Shown here in pieces: positions 1 through 5,401 of a stretch of 7,277 nt of DNA. Position 1 is the stretch's first letter, and each line of letters starts with the position of its first letter. This DNA comes from Sulfitobacter sp. (lineage in GTDB: Bacteria; Pseudomonadota; Alphaproteobacteria; Rhodobacterales; Rhodobacteraceae), in NCBI GenBank assembly GCA_026421135.1, contig JAPKCR010000098.1, forward strand, positions 1 to 7,277. Direction: 5' to 3'. The notes under the pieces are model-generated. The model made no database searches. It worked only from the letters and a program-made list of their open reading frames with translations, and was not told the DNA's origin. The translations under genes and the position numbers were made by a program.

Positions 1-470
1 GCTGCATTAACAAACCAACGGCGCAAATCACGGATGTCTGTTTTGTCCAATGCACGCGCCTGAACCGGATCATTGGTGAACGTGCGAATGGGTTGGGCGG
101 ACACCGCCATGGGCACTTCTTTTGAATAGAGGTTCGGGCCATTTACGCCAGAATACGCCAGCTGAATTCCCGCCAACGCACCGTGTTCTTTCATCGCGTC
201 TGACATCTTACGCAGCATGGGCACGTCCTTGTCTTCCCACAGGCGCAACTCAATGAACGGCGTGATTTCGGACGTATGGTGCATCTCGCACTGTTCGGTA
301 AAGATAACGCCCCAGCCACCTTCGGCCTTAGAGCCGCGCATCGCTGCGGCGGCGGACGGATCGCGGTAGCCGCCGCCATTGCAATGTGGAACCTGATAAA
401 AGCGGTTCTTGGCGGTTACAGGCCCAATTTGCATTGGTTCAAAGAGGATGTCGTAACGTGGATCGCGCAC
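1..470 (-). CDS. TMADH/DMADH-like NADH:flavin oxidoreductase (Old Yellow Enzyme family), N-terminal part
   Basis: This is the first 156 codons of a gene that runs off the left edge; the family is about 700 residues long (FMN-binding TIM barrel, 4Fe-4S site, then an FAD/NAD-like C-terminal part). Family members oxidatively N-dealkylate methylated amines or related compounds in the cytoplasm. The translation begins MRDPRYDILFEP and contains NRFYQVPHC, KAEGGW and HGALAG, which match trimethylamine dehydrogenase as I remember it without gaps over this stretch. Cys30 aligns with the cysteine carrying 6-S-cysteinyl-FMN. The pocket positions read Gln60, Glu74 and Ala105, where TMADH has Tyr, Ser and Trp, so the substrate is probably not trimethylamine. 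The start is GTG at 470, chosen because AGGAG lies 8 nt upstream (479-483) and the MRDP N-terminus fits the family. Related annotations include dimethylamine dehydrogenase, N-methylproline demethylase and histamine dehydrogenase. The family is secure; the substrate is unknown. Confidence 0.88.
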   Translation of the reverse strand, partial: MRDPRYDILFEPMQIGPVTAKNRFYQVPHCNGGGYRDPSAAAAMRGSKAEGGWGVIFTEQCEMHHTSEITPFIELRLWEDKDVPMLRKMSDAMKEHGALAGIQLAYSGVNGPNLYSKEVPMAVSAQPIRTFTNDPVQARALDKTDIRDLRRWFVNA

Positions 471-567
471 GGGGGAATCTCCTGCCGGGATAAGGCTTAG
501 TCGCTTTTCTGACAGAATAATGGCTTAGGCTAAAGTCGCGGTTGCAAAATCATGGCTTAGGGTGGGC
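471..567 (-). promoter_or_regulatory. Leader/intergenic region between the LysR gene and the TMADH-like gene
   Basis: These 97 bases separate the LysR stop from the GTG start of the flavoprotein gene. They contain a good AGGAG ribosome-binding site (479-483) and three CTAAGCC boxes on the minus strand. A weak promoter-like pair, TTGCAA then CATTAT about 19 nt further on, can be seen on the minus strand, but the spacing is poor. No terminator hairpin is obvious, so the flavoprotein gene could be read through from LysR, driven by its own promoter here, or both. The clustered repeats favour local regulation. Confidence 0.4.
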
Positions 568-570
568 TTA
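494..570 (-). repeat. Short direct repeats, CTAAGCC boxes
   Basis: On the minus strand CTAAGCC occurs at 494-500, 522-528 and 554-560. A degenerate fourth copy (TTAAGCC) at 565-571 overlaps the LysR stop codon. The first three are spaced 28 and 32 nt apart, close to three helical turns, so a bound protein would meet them on roughly one face of the DNA. Two copies extend to CCTAAGCCAT. The same CCTAAGCC octamer recurs on the plus strand at 4175-4182 in the divergent control region. A regulator-binding function is inferred. Confidence 0.45.
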
Positions 571-1506
571 AGCTTTAGGCGTGATTGGCAGGCCCGGATA
601 GCCCCATTTGGAAATCGACTGCGACGCATGATCAATAAACGCATCCACCGACAAAACCGACCGCGCGCCTTGCGGGATCACGAACCCTAAACGCATCGGG
701 CGGTGTTCGCCTTCCAATGGAATGAACCGCAATTCGCGCCCGTCTGGTGACAGGTCTGAATGTGGGCGAATATTCGCAACTGAAAACCCGAAACCATTCG
801 CGACGAGGGACCGCATAACGGCCATGTCGCGTGTCCGCTCTACGATATTTGGTGTCACAGAAGCGTTTTCAAAGATGCTTAGAAAATACGTGCTGCTGAT
901 CGGCAAATCGAGCAGAACCATCGGGTGATCGGCCAGTGTTTTGATCGACACAGATTTGTGGTTAGCCAAAGGGTGATAGCCAGAGACAACCGCATATAGC
1001 GGCAGCGAACGCACGGGGATAAATTCCAGATCAGGTGGGATTTCGAGATCATAGCTCAAGGCCACATCAATTTCGGCGCGCCTGAGCTTTTCAATCAACG
1101 TTTCTTGATCACACTCGAATTGTGATACCTGAACGTCTGAATGGGTATCCTGAAATTTGCGCCGAATGGCGGGCAACAAGACCTGTACAAACGTCAAAAG
1201 GCACCCCACGTTTAGCGGGCCCTGCACGTTTCCAGATATGGTACCTGCAAGCCGGTTAAGACCTTCTGCCTCAGTCAGGACTTTTCGGGCCTGTCCCATA
1301 AATTGCTTTCCGGCCTGTGTGAGGCTCAGGCCATGGGCGTGTTTGCGCACAAACAAAGGTAGGCCAAACTCCGCCTCAAGCTGGGTGATCGCGGCTGAAA
1401 TGGACGGCGAAGACACGTTCACCATCGCACTAGCCTGAGCAATAGAGCCTTGTTCGCCAACTGAGACGAAATATTCCAATTGTCGGAGTGTGAACCGCGA
1501 TGCCAT
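568..1506 (-). CDS. LysR-family transcriptional regulator
   Basis: A complete 312-residue protein of normal LysR length. Residues about 4-65 form the winged helix-turn-helix: FTLRQLEYF, the region around GSIAQAS, the recognition-helix stretch SSPSISAAITQLE, and the wing ending LFVRK with LTQAG. Residues about 90-300 form the periplasmic-binding-protein-like effector domain (GPLNVGC, DVALSYD, MVLLDLP, ANGFGFSVAN). It is a cytoplasmic DNA-binding regulator that normally responds to a small pathway ligand. The ATG at 1506 is supported by GAGG at 1514-1517, 7 nt upstream. That site overlaps the stop of the small frame at 1511-1648, which suggests translational coupling. Unlike the classic arrangement it is not divergent from its target but is co-directional and probably part of the leftward operon, between DUF1028 and the TMADH-like gene. 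Likely targets are this operon and the divergent transporter; the inducer is unknown. Confidence 0.93.
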   Translation of the reverse strand: MASRFTLRQLEYFVSVGEQGSIAQASAMVNVSSPSISAAITQLEAEFGLPLFVRKHAHGLSLTQAGKQFMGQARKVLTEAEGLNRLAGTISGNVQGPLNVGCLLTFVQVLLPAIRRKFQDTHSDVQVSQFECDQETLIEKLRRAEIDVALSYDLEIPPDLEFIPVRSLPLYAVVSGYHPLANHKSVSIKTLADHPMVLLDLPISSTYFLSIFENASVTPNIVERTRDMAVMRSLVANGFGFSVANIRPHSDLSPDGRELRFIPLEGEHRPMRLGFVIPQGARSVLSVDAFIDHASQSISKWGYPGLPITPKA

Positions 1507-1510
1507 CAGC

Positions 1511-1648
1511 TTACCTCGCCTGACGCGTCAAAAGGTTCAAGTCGAATACTTGATCCATGGCGTCTTCAGCGCCATCGATCGTATCGATTGCTTCTGCATA
1601 CCGCTGAAAAAATGCGCGGATCAAGTCGGCATGTTGGTGTTCATATTC
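1511..1648 (-). CDS. Small open frame lacking a normal start, possibly frameshifted at its 5' end
   Basis: The 141-nt gap between the DUF1028 and LysR genes holds an uninterrupted minus-strand frame of 45 codons plus TAA. It begins EYEHQHADLIRAFF and ends NLLTRQAR, with a soluble, acidic, helix-like composition. It has no ATG near its beginning: the frame is preceded by ATA and then TGA, and the first in-frame alternatives are TTG at 1624 and ATG at 1558, which would give about 37 or 15 residues. Just upstream, ATGAATAGAATATGAA would read as M-N-E-Y-E if one A were absent, giving a start overlapping the DUF1028 stop as at the other junctions. This suggests a gene broken by a single-base insertion, a sequencing error, or a non-standard start. 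I recognise no family. It could also be chance, given its length. Confidence 0.35.
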   Translation of the reverse strand, partial: EYEHQHADLIRAFFQRYAEAIDTIDGAEDAMDQVFDLNLLTRQAR

Positions 1649-2322
1649 TATTCATCACCAGGGACGCCATACGATGGTGCCTCGCGCGGGTCGATTGCGC
1701 GCTGCACGTAGGCCGCAAGCTGGGGTTTATAGACCTCCCAAGCGGTTGCAATATTTTCAATCGGGCACTCCATCGTCCAATCGCAGCGCAGTTCGGCCAC
1801 GGGCCACGCGACCTTATCAACCAAAAGCATGCCCGCTGAATGAAGCGGTCCAGCCTCGCCACCCTGCGCCAAGCCTGCGCGCATGGCCGCGATCAGCCGA
1901 TCCCCAAGATGACCTGACGACCCTAAAAACCCGTCGACGACAGCTTGTGGGACCCCATCATTGGCCAACATATTGCCACCCGAAGCCACATCTGGCGCTT
2001 GCGCTTGCGTCCATATCCCGAGCGAATTTGGCCCAGAATGGATCGCGGTCGCGCCTGTTTTGTCGACTGCCAAAACCTGACGGTACTCAATGAATTTGCC
2101 CAGATCACGCACACCTGCGATGGCCTCGGACGCGCTCATCCCGCCTGCCATCAGATCAAGCGCTAATGGACCCAGCGTCGGGTCTGTGACGTTCTGCGAG
2201 GCCACGGCCCCAACGCCCGCACGCGCATAAGCGCAACGCGCTGCAACTGCAGGCGAAGATGATGAAATGGCCAAACCGAACATGCCAGTTTGCGCGCAGC
2301 GTGCGACAAGGGAGAATGTCAT
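1648..2322 (-). CDS. DUF1028 family protein (predicted Ntn-hydrolase-like)
   Basis: A complete 224-residue protein that I recognise as DUF1028 from its N-terminus (TFSLVAR, then GMFGLAISSSSPAVAARC), the ASQNVTDPTLG segment, the GGNMLA motif near residue 115, and the C-terminal region ending in WEVYKPQ and YVQRAIDP. Members have an Ntn-hydrolase-type fold prediction and are usually found in catabolic or transport clusters; no reaction is firmly established. The stretch after the GG near residue 155 (GGEAGPLHSAG) departs from the GGDxRGRQSA-type sequence I remember as common in the family. Its ATG overlaps the RidA stop by 4 nt (ATGA, 2319-2322), so the two are almost certainly translationally coupled and probably act on the same pathway. 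There is no signal peptide, so it should be cytoplasmic. The family call is strong; an amide-hydrolysing role is inference. Confidence 0.9.
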   Translation of the reverse strand: MTFSLVARCAQTGMFGLAISSSSPAVAARCAYARAGVGAVASQNVTDPTLGPLALDLMAGGMSASEAIAGVRDLGKFIEYRQVLAVDKTGATAIHSGPNSLGIWTQAQAPDVASGGNMLANDGVPQAVVDGFLGSSGHLGDRLIAAMRAGLAQGGEAGPLHSAGMLLVDKVAWPVAELRCDWTMECPIENIATAWEVYKPQLAAYVQRAIDPREAPSYGVPGDE

Positions 2323-2735
2323 GTGGGGATCACCGCCGTACCATCAATTTCCACCAACCATTCGGGCCGCGCCAAAGCTTGTACAACCAATCCAGTCGAT
2401 ACCGGATGCACACCTTTGATGTATTGACCCATCGTGCGGTAGACATCCTCGCGGTGGCGCACATCGGTGATGTAGACCACGACTTTGACAAGATGCTGCA
2501 TCTCGCCGCCCGCTTCCTCGATCAACTGCTTGATATTTTGCATTACTTTATGGGTTTGCTCAACGGGATCATTGCTGGTGATGTTCACCGCATCATCCAA
2601 GTTTTGCGGGCATTGACCACGCAGCCAGACGGTCTTTCCGCCCTCCGTCACAACCGCTTGGCACAGATCATTATCAAGATTCTGTTCAGGATAGGTGTCC
2701 GACGTATTGAATTTGCGAATGCGGGTATGGGCCAT
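2319..2735 (-). CDS. RidA/YjgF/YER057c/UK114 family protein
   Basis: A complete 138-residue cytoplasmic protein of the small trimeric Rid family. Visible family signatures are KTVWLRGQ in the early strand, DPVEQTHKVMQNIKQLIEEAGG in the central helix (about residues 56-77), LVKVVVYITD near 82-91, and the C-terminal VEIDGTAV. Canonical RidA hydrolyses reactive enamine/imine products of PLP enzymes using an arginine (Arg105 in E. coli). Here the equivalent position appears to be Ala or Leu, and the nearest arginine is Arg123, in LARPEW. It therefore looks like one of the non-RidA subgroups whose reactions are mostly unknown. ATG at 2735 is supported by AGGA at 2742-2745, 6 nt upstream. It follows the FMO-like gene by 14 nt and overlaps DUF1028 by 4 nt. 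A role in removing a reactive nitrogen intermediate is inferred from this context. Confidence 0.92.
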   Translation of the reverse strand: MAHTRIRKFNTSDTYPEQNLDNDLCQAVVTEGGKTVWLRGQCPQNLDDAVNITSNDPVEQTHKVMQNIKQLIEEAGGEMQHLVKVVVYITDVRHREDVYRTMGQYIKGVHPVSTGLVVQALARPEWLVEIDGTAVIPT

Positions 2736-2749
2736 TTTGTTTCCTAAAG

Positions 2750-4027
2750 TTAGTCGGCAGCGGGGCGTATGATCGCGGCCTCGCCCTGATAGTCGGCATA
2801 GGCACGCTGAATGGCAATCTGATCCGCGATGAATTTCGCATCATGCCAGACACCCCACAGAAAGGTCGAACCGCGGCGCGACTGCCATGGCAAACCAAGG
2901 AAATAGACACCAGGTTCTTTCGATACGCCGCGCTGATGAATAGGTGCGCCTTTGTCATCAAAGGCTTCAACATTGAGCCAACTGAAGTCCTGTTTGTATC
3001 CAGTCGCCCAAATAATAGTAGTGATGTCTTCCTTAGCAAAATCAAGACTGCTGATGGGATCAATCAGGCTTGCTGGGTCCGCAAACATCTCTCGTGCTGT
3101 CGGCTCCAACGGAAGATCAAGACCCATCGCAGTGGCATAGGCATCAGCGGCATCCAGCATTTCGAAATAGCTTGCATCACCCGCAGCGATGTTCTCTTTA
3201 ACGTCATCCGCAAAGGACAGCGTCCCGTTTTTGTAAGACGCCGTCATTCCCAGCAGTATTACACCTTCGCCCGCGAGACGTCGAAAATCCATGGTTTGAC
3301 CGCCATATGCTCCGCTGACCGAAATTGTTACATGCTCGGTACCGGTTTTTTGGGCGGCCAGATCCCACAGCCCCAAAACACCCAACCACCACACGAAATC
3401 GCGATCACGATAGCGGCGCGGCGGGCGGTCGTGGGGGCCAACGGACAGGTAGACTTTGCGCCCTGCCCTGTTCAACTCGTCCGCGATCTGCGCGCCGGAC
3501 GATCCAGCACCAACGACCAGAACCGCCCCATTAGCCAGCTGGTCTGGATTGCGGTAGCTGGCGGAATGCATTTGCGTAACGGTTGCGCTTTGCGGGACAA
3601 TTGGCGGAATCACCGGATGCTGGAATGCACCGGTTGCGGACACGATGCGCGTGGCTTCAATGATGCCATCCGATGTCTCAACCCGAAAACCGGCGCGATC
3701 TGACAACCGTTCGGCCTTGATCACCGCAACGCCCGTGCGAACAGGCGCGTCGACCTTTTGTGCATATTCTTCGATATAATCCGCGACACGATCTTTACTC
3801 ACAAACTCATCAGGTGCGTTGCCTTTGAACTCCAAGTTCGGGAACCTGTCATGCCAAACAGGGCCATTGGTCACCAAGGCATCCCAACGCGACGTGCGCC
3901 ACGCCTCGGCAATGCGGTTTTTCTCAAGGACCAGATACGGCACATCTTGCTTGCCCAGATGTTCACACAGCGCAATGCCAGCTTGGCCCGCGCCCACAAC
4001 AAGTGTGTCTATGGTTTCGACTGACAT
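2750..4027 (-). CDS. FMO-like FAD/NAD(P)H-dependent oxidoreductase (CzcO/TrkA-type flavoprotein)
   Basis: A complete protein of 425 residues, in the FMO size range. The FAD Rossmann motif GAGQAG is at residues 12-17, followed by the acidic strand end VLEK (33-36). The NAD(P)H Rossmann motif GAGSSG is at 173-178. The two flavoprotein ATG motifs are at 131-133 and in ATGYKQDFSW (341-350). MHSASYR at 153-159 resembles the HSxxYR end of the FMO fingerprint, but the phenylalanine and glycine that should precede it are replaced (Ala148, Val150). Related enzymes oxygenate nitrogen, sulfur or carbonyl groups. I chose ATG 4027 over the upstream TTG at 4051 because AAAGGG lies 6 nt before it (4034-4039) and the N-terminus MSVETIDTLVVGAG places the first strand normally. 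It is first in the leftward operon, so it probably starts the pathway. The substrate is unknown; N-oxidation is inference. Confidence 0.92.
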   Translation of the reverse strand: MSVETIDTLVVGAGQAGIALCEHLGKQDVPYLVLEKNRIAEAWRTSRWDALVTNGPVWHDRFPNLEFKGNAPDEFVSKDRVADYIEEYAQKVDAPVRTGVAVIKAERLSDRAGFRVETSDGIIEATRIVSATGAFQHPVIPPIVPQSATVTQMHSASYRNPDQLANGAVLVVGAGSSGAQIADELNRAGRKVYLSVGPHDRPPRRYRDRDFVWWLGVLGLWDLAAQKTGTEHVTISVSGAYGGQTMDFRRLAGEGVILLGMTASYKNGTLSFADDVKENIAAGDASYFEMLDAADAYATAMGLDLPLEPTAREMFADPASLIDPISSLDFAKEDITTIIWATGYKQDFSWLNVEAFDDKGAPIHQRGVSKEPGVYFLGLPWQSRRGSTFLWGVWHDAKFIADQIAIQRAYADYQGEAAIIRPAAD

Positions 4028-4073
4028 TCCAGGCCCTTTCAAACGACACAAAAGACAGACGAGGCTCTGCCAT
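3963..4073 (-). CDS. Possible 36-residue upstream ORF overlapping the start of the FMO-like gene
   Basis: An ATG at 4073 is preceded by GGAGG (4078-4082, spacing 4 nt), a better Shine-Dalgarno match than that of the FMO-like gene itself. The frame encodes 36 residues beginning MAEPRLSFVSFERAW. It reads across the FMO-like start in a different frame and stops at 3963-3965, 64 nt inside it. It resembles no family I know. If the transcript begins upstream of 4082, translation of this ORF could interfere with or feed ribosomes into the main gene. It may also be fortuitous. Confidence 0.25.
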   Translation of the reverse strand: MAEPRLSFVSFERAWNVSRNHRHTCCGRGPSWHCAV

Positions 4074-4120
4074 GTTGCCTCCAGTCTTACGGTTTACGCC
4101 GGTGGGGCAAAGAACAGTCT

Positions 4121-4148
4121 ACATTAGTCCTGATTAGGTTTTTGTGAA
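4121..4148 (-). promoter_or_regulatory. Candidate leftward promoter for the FMO-RidA-DUF1028 operon, with ATTAG repeats
   Basis: On the minus strand TTCACA (4143-4148) is followed after 16 nt by TAATGT (4121-4126). The -35-like box is close to consensus, while the -10-like box matches only at about half its positions. The spacer carries two direct copies of ATTAG (plus strand 4123-4127 and 4133-4137), exactly 10 nt apart, as expected for a protein contacting successive turns. This is a pattern-based guess; alphaproteobacterial promoters often deviate from the E. coli consensus. Confidence 0.25.
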
Positions 4149-4161
4149 GCTTTCATTCGCA

Positions 4162-4175
4162 GAGAAAGGTTTCTC
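4162..4175. promoter_or_regulatory. Perfect short dyad, GAGAAA-GG-TTTCTC
   Basis: Six-base arms match perfectly around a two-base centre, and the element directly abuts the CCTAAGCC box at 4175-4182. The arms are too close for a stable RNA hairpin with a full stem, so a dimeric protein operator is the likelier reading. Its place in the middle of the divergent region suits a regulator serving both operons. Confidence 0.35.
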
Positions 4176-4252
4176 CTAAGCCCACCTTCGGAAAACACAG
4201 TTATTTTGTGCTGGGCTACGCTGCGTAATTTATTAATAGTAGATGCAGTGCG

Positions 4253-4272
4253 TTCGTGTATACATGAATTCA
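4253..4272. promoter_or_regulatory. Candidate operator: 16-bp near-palindrome centred on TGTATACA, followed by TGAATTCA
   Basis: Bases 4253-4268 form TTCGTGTATACATGAA, in which seven of eight base pairs are symmetric (only 4256/4265 mismatch). The core TGTATACA (4257-4264) is perfect and is immediately followed by a second perfect 8-bp palindrome, TGAATTCA (4265-4272). The element ends 37 nt before the ATG of the ATPase gene and lies just downstream of the AT-rich possible -10 zone, a position typical of a repressor site. TGTATACA-type cores resemble operators of some GntR-family repressors, but no such regulator is encoded in this window. Confidence 0.4.
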
Positions 4273-4309
4273 CTGTGGACGTTATCGCCGTAAAATTTGG
4301 GAAGTCAGA

Positions 4310-5401
4310 ATGAACGAAAGCGCCAAATTGGCCGTTGATGTCCGCGATGCAGTGAAACGTTATGGAACGTTTACTGCGCTCCAGAAGATTTCGCTTGGAA
4401 TAAGGGATAACGAATTTTTCACCCTTTTGGGGCCCTCAGGTTGCGGCAAAACCACCCTTTTGCGGATGATTGCAGGTTTTGAATCCGTGACCGAAGGTGC
4501 CATATACCTTTACGGCGACGAGATTGAGATGCTCCCGCCGAACAAGCGCCCCGTGAACACTGTCTTTCAGAATTATGCCCTGTTCCCGCATTTGTCGGTC
4601 TTGGACAATGTTGGCTTCGGCCTCGAAATGAAAGGGAGCTCAAAGGCCGATGCGCGCAAACGTGCCGGCGAAATGCTTGAGCTTGTGCAGCTCACGCAAT
4701 TCGCCAACCGCAAGCCCTCCCAGCTGTCGGGTGGGCAACAACAACGTGTTGCCCTTGCCCGCGCCTTGGCCCCTGCCCCCAAAGTTTTATTGCTGGATGA
4801 GCCTCTTTCTGCGCTGGATATGAAGCTGCGCAAGGCCATGCAGATCGAGTTGAAGCACATCCAGCGTGAGACTGGCATTACCTTTATATTCGTCACCCAC
4901 GACCAAGAAGAAGCCCTGACTATGTCAGACCGGATTGCCGTGATGTCTGCAGGTGAGATGCAGCAGCTCGGTGAGCCTCGCGATATCTATGAGCATCCTC
5001 GCAATATGTTCGTCGCGGATTTTATTGGTGATACCAACCTGCTTGAGGTGTCAGTCGGCGAAACCACCAATGGTCGTGTGCTGTGTCAAATCGGTGGTGC
5101 GAACGCGCTGACCTGTGATGCTGTTGAAGGTGTCGACACCGGAGCGCAGGTTCATCTGTCTGTGCGGCCCGAACGCTTGACCTTGTCTGATACCGCAACG
5201 TCGAGCGAAAGCCTGAAAGGCACGATCGTCGAAAACATCTTTATCGGAACGGACATCAACACAATCGTTGATCTAGAGGGCGGCCCGCAGTTCACGGTGC
5301 GCACGTCCAATTCGGATCGCGGCAACAAACGCATTATTGAGCCGGGCAGTCCCGCGTTCGTCAATATGGAGGCAGGTGCTGCGCGCCTGTTAGTTGACTA
5401 A
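4310..5401 (+). CDS. potA: ABC transporter ATP-binding protein, spermidine/putrescine (PotA) family
   Basis: A complete 363-residue importer ATPase. In order it has a Walker A GPSGCGKTT (41-49), Q-loop glutamine 87 in VFQNYALFPH, the signature LSGGQQQR (139-146), Walker B VLLLDE (159-164), the D-loop SALD (167-170) and the switch His197 in VTHDQEEA. The end of the nucleotide-binding domain, DIYEHPRNMFVADFIGDTNLL, is typical of the PotA/CysA-like class. A C-terminal TOBE regulatory domain covers about 270-363 (SVRPERL near its start). It hydrolyses ATP on the cytoplasmic face to drive the two permeases encoded next. The start ATG is preceded by a modest GGGAAG. Its stop overlaps the next start by 1 nt (TAATG). 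The Pot-like family is certain; the true substrate may be another cationic or nitrogenous compound, so the symbol marks the family only. Confidence 0.95.
   Translation: MNESAKLAVDVRDAVKRYGTFTALQKISLGIRDNEFFTLLGPSGCGKTTLLRMIAGFESVTEGAIYLYGDEIEMLPPNKRPVNTVFQNYALFPHLSVLDNVGFGLEMKGSSKADARKRAGEMLELVQLTQFANRKPSQLSGGQQQRVALARALAPAPKVLLLDEPLSALDMKLRKAMQIELKHIQRETGITFIFVTHDQEEALTMSDRIAVMSAGEMQQLGEPRDIYEHPRNMFVADFIGDTNLLEVSVGETTNGRVLCQIGGANALTCDAVEGVDTGAQVHLSVRPERLTLSDTATSSESLKGTIVENIFIGTDINTIVDLEGGPQFTVRTSNSDRGNKRIIEPGSPAFVNMEAGAARLLVD

Larger units (their letters stand above)
4028..4309. promoter_or_regulatory. Divergent control region between the catabolic operon and the ABC importer operon
   Basis: This 282-base stretch separates the leftward FMO-like gene from the rightward ATPase gene, and must hold promoters for both. 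Apart from the small upstream ORF (3963-4073) I see no gene in it. It is AT-richer than its flanks between about 4190 and 4300. Rightward, a weak TTGTGC (4206-4211) precedes the AT-rich TAATTTATTAAT (4226-4237), a possible -10 zone. The ribosome-binding site of the ATPase gene is a modest GGGAAG at 4299-4304. Ordered elements are the ATTAG direct repeats, a GAGAAA/TTTCTC dyad, a CCTAAGCC box shared with the 494-560 cluster, and a 16-bp near-palindrome. Co-regulation of uptake and catabolism is the natural inference. Confidence 0.6.

Noticed and set aside
471..567. A rho-independent terminator between LysR and the TMADH-like gene.
   Set aside because: There is no GC-rich hairpin followed by a T-run on the minus strand; the visible repeats are direct rather than inverted.
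1480..2093. Plus-strand open frames of 119 and 139 codons opposite the LysR start and the DUF1028 gene.
   Set aside because: They are antisense to confidently identified genes, their translations are rich in Arg, His and Pro without domain features, and no ribosome-binding site supports their starts.
2843..3703. A 286-codon plus-strand open frame opposite the FMO-like gene.
   Set aside because: It lies entirely antisense to a gene with clear FAD and NAD(P) motifs, and its translation shows no recognisable motif and an odd composition (many Cys, Arg and His); it is a shadow of the minus-strand codon pattern.
4028..4051. A TTG start at 4051 extending the FMO-like protein by eight residues.
   Set aside because: The ATG at 4027 has AAAGGG at proper distance and gives the usual short N-terminus before the FAD-binding strand; the extension adds nothing family-like.
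4200..4309. A riboswitch or attenuator in the leader of the importer operon.
   Set aside because: I see short protein-operator-like palindromes but no extended stem set, anti-terminator pair or U-tract.
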